Below, piece after piece: positions 26,196-34,241 of a stretch of DNA of 38,138 nt; the first letter of the stretch is position 1, and each line of letters begins with the position of its first letter. Source of the DNA: Eubacterium ruminantium. GTDB lineage: Bacteria; Bacillota; Clostridia; Lachnospirales; Lachnospiraceae. The position numbers were made by a program, and so were the translations under genes. Where the stretch lies: NCBI GenBank assembly GCA_900108205.1, contig FNUU01000006.1, positions 108,176 through 146,313 of the forward strand. Reading direction: 5' to 3'. Under the pieces are notes generated by a model. That model had not been told where the DNA came from, searched no databases, and saw only the letters and a list, made by a program, of their open reading frames with translations.

Positions 26196-27503
26196 ATGGA
26201 GTATATAAAAAGAATAGTAGATGAAGAAATTGATAAAAGAACTCAGGCATTTAATGCAATCAATATAGTGGGACCGAAAGGGTGTGGAAAAACAAGAACT
26301 GCAAAGGAGAGGTGTAAGACAGTTATTGAATTTCAGGATGAAGAGCTTAGATCGGGTTATTTAAATATAGCAGAGATATCACCTAAGCTATTTTTGAAGA
26401 ATGAAAAACCTATCTTGTTTGATGAATGGCAGGATGCACCTAAAATATGGGGGACTTTACGAAAAGATTGTGATGATAATCCTGAATCAATAGGCGAATA
26501 CTATCTGACCGGTTCTACAAGTAAGAAGATTGATACTCCACATACCGGTACCGGAAGAATATCTGAGATTACCATGTATCCTATGACATTATTTGAGACT
26601 GGTGATTCGAATGGAAAAATATCGTTATCAGAACTGTTTAACAATGATGAGTATGATATTGATGGCATAAAAAGCACACTGGATTTAGAAAAACTTTTTT
26701 ATATAATATGCAGGGGTGGATGGCCTAGGTGCATGGCATTAAAAAGTGATGACGCAAAACTCGAAATTGCAAAAGATTACTTTGAACAAATATATAAAAA
26801 AGACATTCAAGCGATCGATAAAGCAAAGAGAAATGCAGAATGGGCAAGGGTAATAATGATGTCCTATGCCAGAAATATGGCTACACTTGCTAAGAAGAAT
26901 GTTATTTATTCTGACGTCAAAGCAACTCATGATATATCTGATCCAACAATAGCGTCATACATATCAGTACTTGAGGATCTTTTTGTAATAAAAGATATTG
27001 ATGCGTGGACTCCGCAGATCAGATCAAAAACAGCAATACGATCAGCAAAAAAGCATATTTATATTGATCCGTCCATCGGCCTTGCTGCCCTTGGAGTTGG
27101 ACCTGACTATTTTTATAAAGATCTGGATCTTTTTGGGCATGCTTTTGAAAATATGGTTTTGAGAGATCTGCTTGCTTTTGCGGAAGTTGAAAATGCGAAG
27201 GTGATGCACTACAGTGATGATATGGGATTGGAAGCTGATGCAGTATATCAGTTGGCAGATGGAAGATATGCTTTGATTGAAATAAAAACAGGAACAAATG
27301 CAATCCCTAATGCAGAAAAAGGTTTATTGAAATTTAACGAAGTAATAAAAAAACACAACAAGGAGGCGCTTTCTAATACAGAACATCCAGGGGTACTCTA
27401 CAGAGAACCATCACAGTTAATTGTAATATGCGCTAATGCAACCATGGCGTATACCACTGAAAATGGAGTTAAGGTTATTCCGGTTGGTTGTCTGAAAAAT
27501 TAA
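26196..27503 (+). CDS. DUF4143-type ATP-binding protein
   Basis: 435 aa. ATG 26196 is preferred over 26190 because GGAGG ends 7 bases before it. Walker A is GPKGCGKT (residues 26-33), Walker B is KPILFDEWQ, and the sensor region is YLTGSTS. The C-terminal domain has LEADAVYQLADGRYALIEIKTG, a D-x(n)-ExK nuclease-like motif common in DUF4143 proteins. Members of this ATPase family are widespread orphan genes in gut Firmicutes and Bacteroidota; their role is not established, with defence or toxin-like roles only suggested. The gene is a single unit with its own regulated promoter and is flanked by 23-bp repeats, which is compatible with acquisition by transfer. Confidence 0.88.
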   Translation: MEYIKRIVDEEIDKRTQAFNAINIVGPKGCGKTRTAKERCKTVIEFQDEELRSGYLNIAEISPKLFLKNEKPILFDEWQDAPKIWGTLRKDCDDNPESIGEYYLTGSTSKKIDTPHTGTGRISEITMYPMTLFETGDSNGKISLSELFNNDEYDIDGIKSTLDLEKLFYIICRGGWPRCMALKSDDAKLEIAKDYFEQIYKKDIQAIDKAKRNAEWARVIMMSYARNMATLAKKNVIYSDVKATHDISDPTIASYISVLEDLFVIKDIDAWTPQIRSKTAIRSAKKHIYIDPSIGLAALGVGPDYFYKDLDLFGHAFENMVLRDLLAFAEVENAKVMHYSDDMGLEADAVYQLADGRYALIEIKTGTNAIPNAEKGLLKFNEVIKKHNKEALSNTEHPGVLYREPSQLIVICANATMAYTTENGVKVIPVGCLKN

Positions 27504-27573
27504 CAGATTAAATGCATTATCTTATGAATCGCTTGATCATTTTTTAAACATCTCTCTAACCAACGCAATTTAG

Positions 27574-28929
27574 TTATATCAGCCCTCTGATCAGCACGTA
27601 AAAAGTCATTATCGGGAGAACGTATTTGAAATAAGGAATAAGGCGACGTGACATTTTGATTCCATTACCGGTATTTACCTCTTCCAGATATTTTTCAGCG
27701 CCCCAGCCGAACTTCCAGGTACAGAATATTACAAATACAACAGTTCCGAGCGGCAAAAGGATGTTACTTACAATATAGTCCTCTGAATCGAGCACTCCTC
27801 TGCCTCCGATAAGCTTAAGATTCTGCCATTTATTAAATCCGAGTATACACGGTATGCTTGTCACAAGGATAAATACAAAGTTAAACGCGATCGATCTGAG
27901 TCTTGACCATCCGACATTATCCATAAGTGAACGGACAAGATTTTCAAAAACTGCCGTAACGGTCGAAAAGCTTGCGAAAACCATGAATACGAAGAACATG
28001 GTTCCCCATATCCTTCCTCCTGTCATATCCGCAAATATCCTCGGAAGTGTTACAAATATCAGCGAAGGTCCCTGATCTGGTTCTACATCGAAAGAAAAGC
28101 ATGCAGGAAAGATAATAAGTCCCGACATTATTGCCACAAAGGTATCCAGCCCGATGATACGGACCGACTCACCTGTAAGAGTACTCTTCTTATCCATATA
28201 GCTGCCGAATATTTCCATAGCGCCTATTCCGAGGCTTATGGTAAAGAATGCCTGTGTCATGGCTCCTGAAATCACATTCGTCCAACCCGCTTCCTTAGCT
28301 TTGGCCGCATCCGGAAGCAGATAAAACTCTATGCCTTCTCCTGCGCCTTTCAGCATAATACTGTTCACAGCAAGTACAACAATAAGAAGAAGCAGACCTA
28401 TCATCATAACCTTGGTCACACGCTCCAGACCTTTCTGTACGCCGAAACATAACACGCCAAAACCAAGAGCAATAATTATACCTGCAAATATAAACATCTC
28501 TGTCGGATTTGATATCATTTTATCAAAAACCGCACCTGTCTCTTCCTTTCCGACATTGTCAAAGTCTCCCACAAGGAACTTCCAGAAATAAGCCAGCATC
28601 CAGCCCGCAACGGTTGTATAATACATCATAAGAAGCGCATTTCCCGCAAAACAGATCCAGCCGAAATGATGCCATTTATGCCCCTTCTTCTCGAGTTTTT
28701 TCATAGCTCTCATGGTTGTAAAACCGCTCGCTCTTCCGACGGCAAGCTCCATGGTGAGTGCCGGGATTCCCATGAGGATCAGAAATCCAAGATAGAAAAG
28801 CACAAAAATGGCACCGCCGTTCTGTCCTACCATATACGGAAAACGCCATACATTTCCTATTCCGATCGCACATCCTGCACTTACAAGTATAAAACCAAGT
28901 CTGCTTTTAAAGCCTTCTCTCTCGTTCAT
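27574..28929 (-). CDS. NSS-family sodium-dependent amino-acid/neurotransmitter-type symporter
   Basis: 451 aa with about eleven membrane helices. The first helix motif AGCAIGIGNVWRFPYMVGQN is the sodium/substrate site of the neurotransmitter:sodium symporter (LeuT/MhsT-like) family, followed by GGAIFVLFYLGFLILMGIP and a MELAVGR loop. It should take up an amino acid together with sodium; the particular substrate cannot be read from sequence. Start ATG at 28929 has GAGGA about 8 bases upstream on the minus strand. The gene is convergent with the DUF4143 gene, with only 70 bases and no clear terminator between. Confidence 0.93.
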   Translation of the reverse strand: MNEREGFKSRLGFILVSAGCAIGIGNVWRFPYMVGQNGGAIFVLFYLGFLILMGIPALTMELAVGRASGFTTMRAMKKLEKKGHKWHHFGWICFAGNALLMMYYTTVAGWMLAYFWKFLVGDFDNVGKEETGAVFDKMISNPTEMFIFAGIIIALGFGVLCFGVQKGLERVTKVMMIGLLLLIVVLAVNSIMLKGAGEGIEFYLLPDAAKAKEAGWTNVISGAMTQAFFTISLGIGAMEIFGSYMDKKSTLTGESVRIIGLDTFVAIMSGLIIFPACFSFDVEPDQGPSLIFVTLPRIFADMTGGRIWGTMFFVFMVFASFSTVTAVFENLVRSLMDNVGWSRLRSIAFNFVFILVTSIPCILGFNKWQNLKLIGGRGVLDSEDYIVSNILLPLGTVVFVIFCTWKFGWGAEKYLEEVNTGNGIKMSRRLIPYFKYVLPIMTFYVLIRGLI

Positions 28930-28991
28930 TATCTATCCTCAAATCTACTTTTTTAATTTAGAAATCGCATTACAATCTCAGCAACTCACAT

Positions 28992-29020
28992 ATTATAACT
29001 GATATATTCATGAATGAAAA
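28992..29020 (-). promoter_or_regulatory. Probable promoter of the NSS symporter gene
   Basis: On the minus strand TTTTCA (29020-29015), 17 bases and a perfect TATAAT (28997-28992) lie about 63 bases upstream of the ATG. The remaining stretch 29021-29267 holds no convincing gene. Confidence 0.55.
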
Positions 29021-29267
29021 GAGCTGTATCAAAGCATTTATACCGCTTCTGAGGATTTTTTGATTCATTTATCCATATTTTGCAAATCAGAACCCAATAG
29101 AAAATGATACGTTTCAGGAAGGACGGTGATAATTATGACATGTATTTTAAAGATGATGAGAATGAGCAAACGGAGGAACAGACAGAGTACGATAATGAAA
29201 TATATAACGGTAAAATAATACATAAAATCAACTTGGCGAATGCTGACGTTGTCGCTGTTATAACCCT

Positions 29268-29296
29268 TTGTATGATACCTCGAAATGTGGTACAAT
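29268..29296 (+). promoter_or_regulatory. Promoter upstream of the methyltransferase region
   Basis: TTGTAT (29268-29273), 17 bases and TACAAT (29291-29296). A hairpin built on GGAAAACA / TGTTTTCC (about 29327-29357) with a T-rich loop follows in the leader. Confidence 0.55.
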
Positions 29297-29374
29297 TAGA
29301 GCGTGATTTTGCAACGACAAACACAAGGAAAACAGCACTTTTTTTGCTTTGTTTTCCGGAGCGGGGGATGCATA

Positions 29375-29500
29375 ATGGCTGAATTCGAGCAAGAGCAATA
29401 AGCTTCCGAAGTGGAAGTCTTTTACAATATACTTGAAACAAATATGAAACCGGTTTATGAATCGGCCAGAAGACAGGGATATCAGTTATGGGAAATGTAG
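29375..29500 (+). pseudogene. Short broken reading frame overlapping the methyltransferase start
   Basis: An ATG at 29375 behind GCGGGGG encodes MAEFEQEQ and then a TAA (29399-29401). The same frame continues without a stop for 32 more codons (ASEVEVFYNILETNM, then KPVYESARRQGYQLWEM) to a TAG at 29498-29500, overlapping the methyltransferase start by 13 bases. It could be a small gene inactivated by one nonsense change, a leader peptide, or chance. The protein is not recognised. Confidence 0.4.
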
Positions 29501-30084
29501 AATATACGTTAGATTATTATAAAGAAAATGCAGATGAATTTTATGAGTCAACTGTTATTGCAGAGGTCGAATATCTGAGGGAGAGATTTTTGAAAAATCT
29601 GCCTGAGAAGGCTCATATACTTGATCTTGGATGCGGTTCGGGAAGAGATACAAAGGCATTTGTTGATCAAGGTTACGAGGTTGATGCGATTGATGGTTCA
29701 CCGGAAATGTGTGAGCTTGCATCTAGCTATACTGGTATTGATGTGAAATGTATGGATTTCTTCGACTTGAAGGACTCTGAAAAGTACGACGGCATCTGGT
29801 CCTGTGCGTCTATTCTTCATGTTGATAAGGATAGAATCCCGGAAATGATCGTCAAGATGAGAGATGCTCTGAAAACTGGAGGAGTAATGTATCTTTCCTT
29901 CAAATACGGTGAATTCTGTGGCCTTCGCGATGGAAGATATTTTGTTGATCTGAATGAAGAATTATTTGCTGAACTTATAAAGAATGTGTCAGGAATTAGG
30001 ATAATTGATGAATGGGTATCGGTTGATGTCAGAAGAGGCAAAGATGTTACCTGGCTGAATGAAGTGATCAGGAGAGAGGACTAA
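29488..30084 (+). CDS. Class I SAM-dependent methyltransferase
   Basis: 198 aa. Motif I ILDLGCGSGRDTKAF (residues about 44-58), the acidic end of strand 2 VDAIDGSPEMCELA, and motif IV region YDGIWSCASILHV are those of a Rossmann-fold methyltransferase of the methyltransf_25/TehB-like type. The acceptor is unknown; small-molecule substrates are common in this group. AGGGA lies 9-13 bases upstream. The start overlaps the broken frame at 29375, hinting that the methyltransferase was translationally coupled to it. Confidence 0.88.
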   Translation: MGNVEYTLDYYKENADEFYESTVIAEVEYLRERFLKNLPEKAHILDLGCGSGRDTKAFVDQGYEVDAIDGSPEMCELASSYTGIDVKCMDFFDLKDSEKYDGIWSCASILHVDKDRIPEMIVKMRDALKTGGVMYLSFKYGEFCGLRDGRYFVDLNEELFAELIKNVSGIRIIDEWVSVDVRRGKDVTWLNEVIRRED

Positions 30085-30123
30085 TACGGTAGGGAGGCAA
30101 AGATATCGGGAATTTGGACGGAA

Positions 30124-30225
30124 ATGTTATCATTACCGATCCAGATAACAAAGGGAGAGAATGAAGGTGTGTTAAAGGTATTTTACACTAAGCAAAGTGG
30201 ATATTTTATTTTGGGGAGGTCATAA
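30124..30225 (+). CDS. Possible small protein after the methyltransferase
   Basis: The frame is open from the methyltransferase stop (30082-30084) to TAA at 30223-30225. ATG 30124 gives 33 aa ending YTKQSGYFILGRS. A strong GGGAGG (30092-30097) instead points to the ATA codon at 30103, giving 40 aa; no standard start is nearby. It could be a real small gene, or a fragment of a decayed one. No family is recognised. Confidence 0.3.
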   Translation: MLSLPIQITKGENEGVLKVFYTKQSGYFILGRS

Positions 30226-30227
30226 CT

Positions 30228-30278
30228 ATGAACGATAAATTGAATGCCGAAGAAACGGTTGAAAAAAGTCGTAATTAA
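30228..30278 (+). CDS. Possible 16-aa peptide or gene remnant
   Basis: ATG 30228 follows GGGGAGGT with 8-base spacing and encodes MNDKLNAEETVEKSRN before TAA. The very good ribosome binding site suggests it is, or was, the start of a gene; the rest may have been lost when the CRISPR-cas operon with its promoter at 30288 was inserted. Alternatively it is a genuine micro-ORF. Confidence 0.35.
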   Translation: MNDKLNAEETVEKSRN

Positions 30279-30287
30279 GGAGCGTTA

Positions 30288-30316
30288 TTGACAAACTTCG
30301 CCAAATAGAATATAAT
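30288..30316 (+). promoter_or_regulatory. Perfect consensus promoter driving the riboswitch and cas operon
   Basis: TTGACA (30288-30293), exactly 17 bases, TATAAT (30311-30316). Every base of both boxes matches the sigma-A consensus. The expected start is about 30322-30324, so the transcript begins just at the 5' edge of the riboswitch aptamer. Such a strong promoter followed by a terminator is the usual layout for riboswitch control by attenuation. Confidence 0.88.
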
Positions 30317-30322
30317 AATTGT

Positions 30323-30403
30323 CAGACAACTACATGGTCGGCAAAGCAAGGGAAACCTTGTGACGCAAAGCTCGAGAGCCTGTAAGATGGCAGTCAGTTG
30401 CAT
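30323..30403 (+). ncRNA. Cyclic-di-GMP-I (GEMM-I) riboswitch aptamer
   Basis: The RNA contains the GEMM-I signature in order: CGGCAAAGC (30339-30347), a CAAGG/CCTTG stem closed by a GAAA tetraloop (30347-30360), the near-invariant GACGCAAAGC (30362-30371), then a second stem GCC/GGC (30378-30380 with 30389-30391) and the 3' segment GGCAGTCAGTTGC (30389-30401). A closing stem P1 CAACT (30327-30331) / AGTTG (30396-30400) completes the fold. The base aligning with G20 of the well-studied Vc2 aptamer, which contacts the ligand, is G, favouring c-di-GMP over 3',3'-cGAMP. The second stem is shorter than usual. It lies between a consensus promoter and a terminator, ahead of the HTH-cas operon. On or off direction cannot be decided by eye. 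Confidence 0.88.
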
Positions 30404-30411
30404 AAGGATGT

Positions 30412-30460
30412 AAGCATCAGAATGGACTCTAATAGATTATTCTGATGCTTTGTTGTTTTT
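30412..30460 (+). terminator. Riboswitch expression platform terminator
   Basis: Perfect 12-bp stem AAGCATCAGAAT (30412-30423) with its complement (30439-30450), a 15-nt loop and TGTTGTTTTT. It starts 9 bases after the aptamer and 52 bases later the HTH gene begins. A competing small hairpin GATG/CATC (30407-30418 region) overlaps the left arm and could be part of an antiterminator. Confidence 0.88.
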
Positions 30461-30474
30461 ATGAGGATTATTTT

Positions 30475-30699
30475 ATGGAAGGATTCTTAACTATTAAAGA
30501 AGTTGCTGAAAAATGGAATATTACCGGTCGACAAGTGCAGAAGATGTGCTCAGATGGAAAGATACCGGGAGCATCAAAGTTTGGAAAAGCATGGGCGATT
30601 CCAGCTGATGCGGAAAAGCCGCCTGATGGAAGAATTACTACGGGTAATTATAAAAACTGGCGAAAGAAAAACAATAGTTTGCACAAGAACAAAGAATAG
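30475..30699 (+). CDS. Small HTH (excisionase/MerR-like) DNA-binding protein
   Basis: 74 aa. Start 30475 has GAGGA 8-12 bases upstream; an earlier ATG at 30445 lies inside the terminator stem and is rejected. Residues 4-53 (FLTIKEVAEKWNITGRQVQK, then MCSDGKIPGASKFGKAWAIP) form the winged helix-turn-helix typical of HTH_17/excisionase-like proteins, followed by a basic tail. It is the first gene after the riboswitch and terminator, 37 bases before cas6, so it is the leading gene of the cas operon. It could regulate the operon or array, or be a passenger of a mobile cassette. A link of this HTH family to type III CRISPR is not one I know. Confidence 0.85.
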   Translation: MEGFLTIKEVAEKWNITGRQVQKMCSDGKIPGASKFGKAWAIPADAEKPPDGRITTGNYKNWRKKNNSLHKNKE

Positions 30700-30736
30700 T
30701 AATTATGGAAGATTGAAGGTTAATGGGGGTGATTAA

Positions 30737-31486
30737 TTGTTTTCACAGATTGTAATGGAACTGAAAAGTGATGAGAAGCTGACTTATAAAAAAGCTTCAA
30801 CATTACAAGGTGTATTATTTGAGAATATTGATACTGAATATGCTTCTTTGATGCATCAGCAGGATCGACATCCGTATAGTCAGTATTTGTTATCAGAAAA
30901 TGATAAAGAGTATTGGGTAGTTAATGCGCTGACAGAAGAAGCGTATGAAAACATTATTAAAAGACTGGAAGATAGGAACTTCAACTGTTTTAGAATCAAA
31001 AAGGGTGATATTGACGTTTCTATTGCTAACAAGAGAATCACGATAGTAGAAAAGCAGACGTTGATCAACGAGTTGAATACTAAAGATGCCGAAAGAGTTT
31101 TCAATCTTTCATTACTTACGCCGATGGCTTTCAAACAGAGAGGAGTATATGTTTCGTTTCCGGATCTGAGGCTGATATATCAAAGTATTATGAACAAATA
31201 TAGCAGTATCTCCGATAACATGGTGATGATGGATGAAGAGACACTTAATCAGCTAGTTGAGAACAGTATGATAACTAAGTTTAACATTAGGAGTGCTATA
31301 TTTCCGCTTGAAGGAGTTAATATCACGGGGGCAATCGGAAACATCAGGATTTATATAAAGGGATCGGATGTTTTAGCACGGTATATCAGGTTGTTATTAA
31401 AATTCGCTGAGTTCTCCGGAATTGGGGTTAAATCCGGAATTGGAATGGGCGCAGTTAGAATAAGAGAAGGGGTGATAGAAAAGTGA
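30737..31486 (+). CDS. cas6: Cas6 pre-crRNA endoribonuclease
   Basis: 249 aa. TTG start behind GGGGGTG; ATG 30755 is an alternative. Cas6 cuts the repeat transcript to leave an 8-nt 5' tag on each crRNA (ACGAAAAC here, inferred from the repeat end). The C-terminal Gly-rich loop FAEFSGIGVKSGIGMGAVRI is the Cas6 RAMP signature, and the length is normal. Residues 1-130 are the first ferredoxin-like fold (FSQIVMELKSDEKLT start); the usual catalytic His is not certain, with candidates His42 and His47. The stop overlaps the cas10 start by GTGA, indicating coupled translation. Confidence 0.9.
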   Translation: MFSQIVMELKSDEKLTYKKASTLQGVLFENIDTEYASLMHQQDRHPYSQYLLSENDKEYWVVNALTEEAYENIIKRLEDRNFNCFRIKKGDIDVSIANKRITIVEKQTLINELNTKDAERVFNLSLLTPMAFKQRGVYVSFPDLRLIYQSIMNKYSSISDNMVMMDEETLNQLVENSMITKFNIRSAIFPLEGVNITGAIGNIRIYIKGSDVLARYIRLLLKFAEFSGIGVKSGIGMGAVRIREGVIEK

Positions 31487-33831
31487 CAGAAAAAGAAAAG
31501 AAGCTAATTATTGGAAGTTTGCTTCATGACATTGGTAAGGTTGTTTACCGAAAAGGTGATGATAAAAGGAATCACAGCATAGGCGGATACAATTGGCTCA
31601 AGGAGAATAATCATATTGATGATAAAGAGATTCTTGATTGTATACGATATCATCATGCTTCTGAAATCAAAGGATCTTCAATAGCAGATGATGCGTTGGC
31701 ATATGTTGTTTATATGGCTGATAATATTTCAGCGTCTGCTGACAGAAGAAAGACTAGTGATGGAGAAACAGGTTTTGATATCTATACACCTCTCCAACCG
31801 GTATTTAACATACTTAATGGTAATAATAGAAAAGCCTATTACCAACCATGGATACTTGATTATGAAAGCAAAATAAACTTTCCCGTTGATGAAAAACGGA
31901 CCATGTCAGAGGAGGTTTATTCAAAAATCATCTCAAATATATCAGATAATCTGCATTCCATAGAATGGTCTGAGGATTATATCAATTCGCTAGTAGAGGT
32001 GTTGGAGGCGAATCTATCTTATGTCCCTTCATCAACATCAAAGGAAGAACTATGTGACATATCGTTATTTGATCATTTAAGACTTACTGCTGCATTTGCA
32101 GTGTGTATCAATAGGTATTTACAGGAAAAGGAGATAAAGGACTATAAGGATTATCTCTTTAAAAATGGTGATAATTTTTATGATGAACCAGCATTTTTGC
32201 TCGCATCGATTGATATTTCGGGGATACAGTCTTTTATTTATACCATTACTACAAGCAATGCACTTAAGACGTTAAGAGCAAGATCATTTTACCTGGAAAT
32301 ACTTATGGAACATATCATTGATACTATTCTTGAACATCTTGAATTATCACGTGTTAATGTTGTTTATGCGGGTGGTGGTCATTCCTATATGATTATTCCA
32401 AATACTCAGGAAGACAAGGAAAAGTTAGATAAGGAGTTGGCTGAGATAAATGAATGGCTTCTCAAGGCATTTGATAATGACCTCTATGTTGCTGGTGGAT
32501 ATGTCGAAGCATGTGCAAATGCTTTTAGAAATGAACCTGATGGAAGCTACAGAGATTTATACAAAAAACTATCAGATATTTTGTCCATAAGAAAATCACA
32601 AAGATATAATTCTAAGCAGATTATGTATTTGAATAAAAAAGGCAATGATTCACATGAGAGAGAATGTAAAGTGTGCAGAAGAACAGGAGAGGTAAATGAT
32701 AATGATCGCTGTTCTTTTTGTCAGAGCATAGAAGATCTTTCAAAAAAAATCTTATATGCAAAGGCCTTTTCAATAGTAAAGGATGATGGAAAAGGAATAA
32801 AGCTTCCAGGGGGATTTTGTCTAAAGGATGAAGATGAAAAATCATTAAAAGAGAATATGTCTTCAAATCCGGAATTTGTAAGAGCCTACGGTAAGAATAA
32901 ACTTTATTCAGGAAAGCATATTGCTTCAAAAATTTGGGTAGGAGATTACAATAGTAGTGAGTGTGAGTGTTTTAATGATTTTGCCAAGAAAGCAAAAGGT
33001 ATTAACAGAATTGGTGTTCTGAGAGCCGATGTTGATAATCTCGGAAGAGCAATAGTCCAGGGGTTTAAGCGAGGAGAGGATAACAGTTTCTCTACTATTT
33101 CCAGAACAGCTACGTTTTCAAGGCAGCTTTCTTTGTTCTTTAAACTATATATTAATAAAATTTTGTCGGAACCAAAATGTTATATACATAGCGATGTAAA
33201 TGGTGGGGGCAGGAAGTGTTCTATAGTTTATTCTGGTGGAGATGATATGTTTATCGTAGGAGCGTGGGACGACGTTATAGGAGCTGCTATCGATATAAAT
33301 AATTATCTTCGAGAGTATTCGGAGGGAACCTTGAAGATATCTGCCGGAATCGGAATATACGAGGACAGCTACCCAATCAGCGTTATTGCAGAAGAGGTTG
33401 CTGAGGCAGAGGACAGATCAAAGCAAAATGCCGGAAGCACGAAAGATAGCGTTACAGTATTTGAAGATCAGACATATAAATGGGATGTTTTTGAGAACGA
33501 CGTTCTCAACTCAAAACTGAAAGCATTGCAGGCATTTTTTGATAATCCTGAAATAAAAGAAAAGGGGTATGGTAAATCATATCTATACAAAATATATCAG
33601 CTGTTATGTGACCATGAAGAAAAGATAAATTATGCAAGATATGTGTATTTACTTGCCAGGATGGAACCTTCTGATAAGACAGATAGAAAGGCTGAGGGGA
33701 ATGTTAAGGAATTGTATAAGGCTTTCTCGGAAAAGATGCTTACATGGTTCATATCTGATGTTGATCGAAAACAATTGGAAACAGCTATACTGATATATGT
33801 TTATCTTAACAGAGAAGAGGAGGGAGAATAA
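31483..33831 (+). CDS. csm1: Cas10/Csm1, type III-A large subunit with HD and GGDD domains
   Basis: 782 aa, GTG start overlapping cas6. N-terminal HD nuclease: LLHDIGK (His15-Asp16) with RYHHASE downstream. Zinc ribbon CKVC...CSFC (Cys395, 398, 410, 413). First Palm acidic motif GVLRADVDNLG and the second Palm GGDD at residues 585-588 are intact. It should therefore make cyclic oligoadenylates from ATP and degrade ssDNA when the Csm complex binds target RNA. Type III Palm domains are structurally related to GGDEF diguanylate cyclases, which is notable beside a c-di-GMP riboswitch. No CARF-domain effector (Csm6 or similar) lies in the window, so the cOA receiver must be elsewhere. The size is normal for the family. 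Confidence 0.97.
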   Translation: MTEKEKKLIIGSLLHDIGKVVYRKGDDKRNHSIGGYNWLKENNHIDDKEILDCIRYHHASEIKGSSIADDALAYVVYMADNISASADRRKTSDGETGFDIYTPLQPVFNILNGNNRKAYYQPWILDYESKINFPVDEKRTMSEEVYSKIISNISDNLHSIEWSEDYINSLVEVLEANLSYVPSSTSKEELCDISLFDHLRLTAAFAVCINRYLQEKEIKDYKDYLFKNGDNFYDEPAFLLASIDISGIQSFIYTITTSNALKTLRARSFYLEILMEHIIDTILEHLELSRVNVVYAGGGHSYMIIPNTQEDKEKLDKELAEINEWLLKAFDNDLYVAGGYVEACANAFRNEPDGSYRDLYKKLSDILSIRKSQRYNSKQIMYLNKKGNDSHERECKVCRRTGEVNDNDRCSFCQSIEDLSKKILYAKAFSIVKDDGKGIKLPGGFCLKDEDEKSLKENMSSNPEFVRAYGKNKLYSGKHIASKIWVGDYNSSECECFNDFAKKAKGINRIGVLRADVDNLGRAIVQGFKRGEDNSFSTISRTATFSRQLSLFFKLYINKILSEPKCYIHSDVNGGGRKCSIVYSGGDDMFIVGAWDDVIGAAIDINNYLREYSEGTLKISAGIGIYEDSYPISVIAEEVAEAEDRSKQNAGSTKDSVTVFEDQTYKWDVFENDVLNSKLKALQAFFDNPEIKEKGYGKSYLYKIYQLLCDHEEKINYARYVYLLARMEPSDKTDRKAEGNVKELYKAFSEKMLTWFISDVDRKQLETAILIYVYLNREEEGE

Positions 33832-33832
33832 A

Positions 33833-34225
33833 GTGACGATAATAAATGAAACAAACTATGTAGATGTTGCAGAAAAAACGATAAATAGGTTGAAAGAAAA
33901 AAAGGATAATAAAGGAAAACCAGTTGGTCTTGTAACAACCTCAAAGATACGTAATATTTTGGCGATGGGGGCAGAAATCTATAATGATGTTCTTCTTGCA
34001 AAAGATGAAACTCTTGACAATGAGCTGAAGGGTAGAATTGATTACCTGAGAATAAGAACCCTGTATGAGGCGGGAAGAGATTCAGCAGTAAAGAGTTTTG
34101 TTATAGAAGCCAGAGTGCCAGATATTATTAAAGAGATTAAGACAAAACAAGATTATATTCTGTTTTACAGATACATGGAATCATTGGTAGCATTCCATAG
34201 ATTCTTTGGTGGAAAAGATATGTAA
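33833..34225 (+). CDS. csm2: Csm2 small subunit
   Basis: 130 aa. GTG 33833 is chosen because GGAGGGAG precedes it and it starts one base after the cas10 stop; an ATG at 33797 lies inside cas10. The sequence LVTTSKIRNILAMGAEIYND and LRIRTLYEAGRD... RYMESLVAFHRFFGG are the helical bundle signatures of Csm2, which lines the crRNA-target duplex in the complex. Length is normal. Confidence 0.93.
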   Translation: MTIINETNYVDVAEKTINRLKEKKDNKGKPVGLVTTSKIRNILAMGAEIYNDVLLAKDETLDNELKGRIDYLRIRTLYEAGRDSAVKSFVIEARVPDIIKEIKTKQDYILFYRYMESLVAFHRFFGGKDM

Positions 34226-34241
34226 TAGTGGAGGTGGAAAG

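Noticed and set aside
29104..29382. 92-aa plus-strand frame
   Set aside because: A good promoter (29268-29296) and leader hairpin lie inside it, and it has no clear ribosome binding site or recognisable domain.
30445..30474. Longer HTH protein starting at ATG 30445
   Set aside because: This ATG is inside the terminator stem; ATG 30475 has a proper ribosome binding site and matches the domain start.
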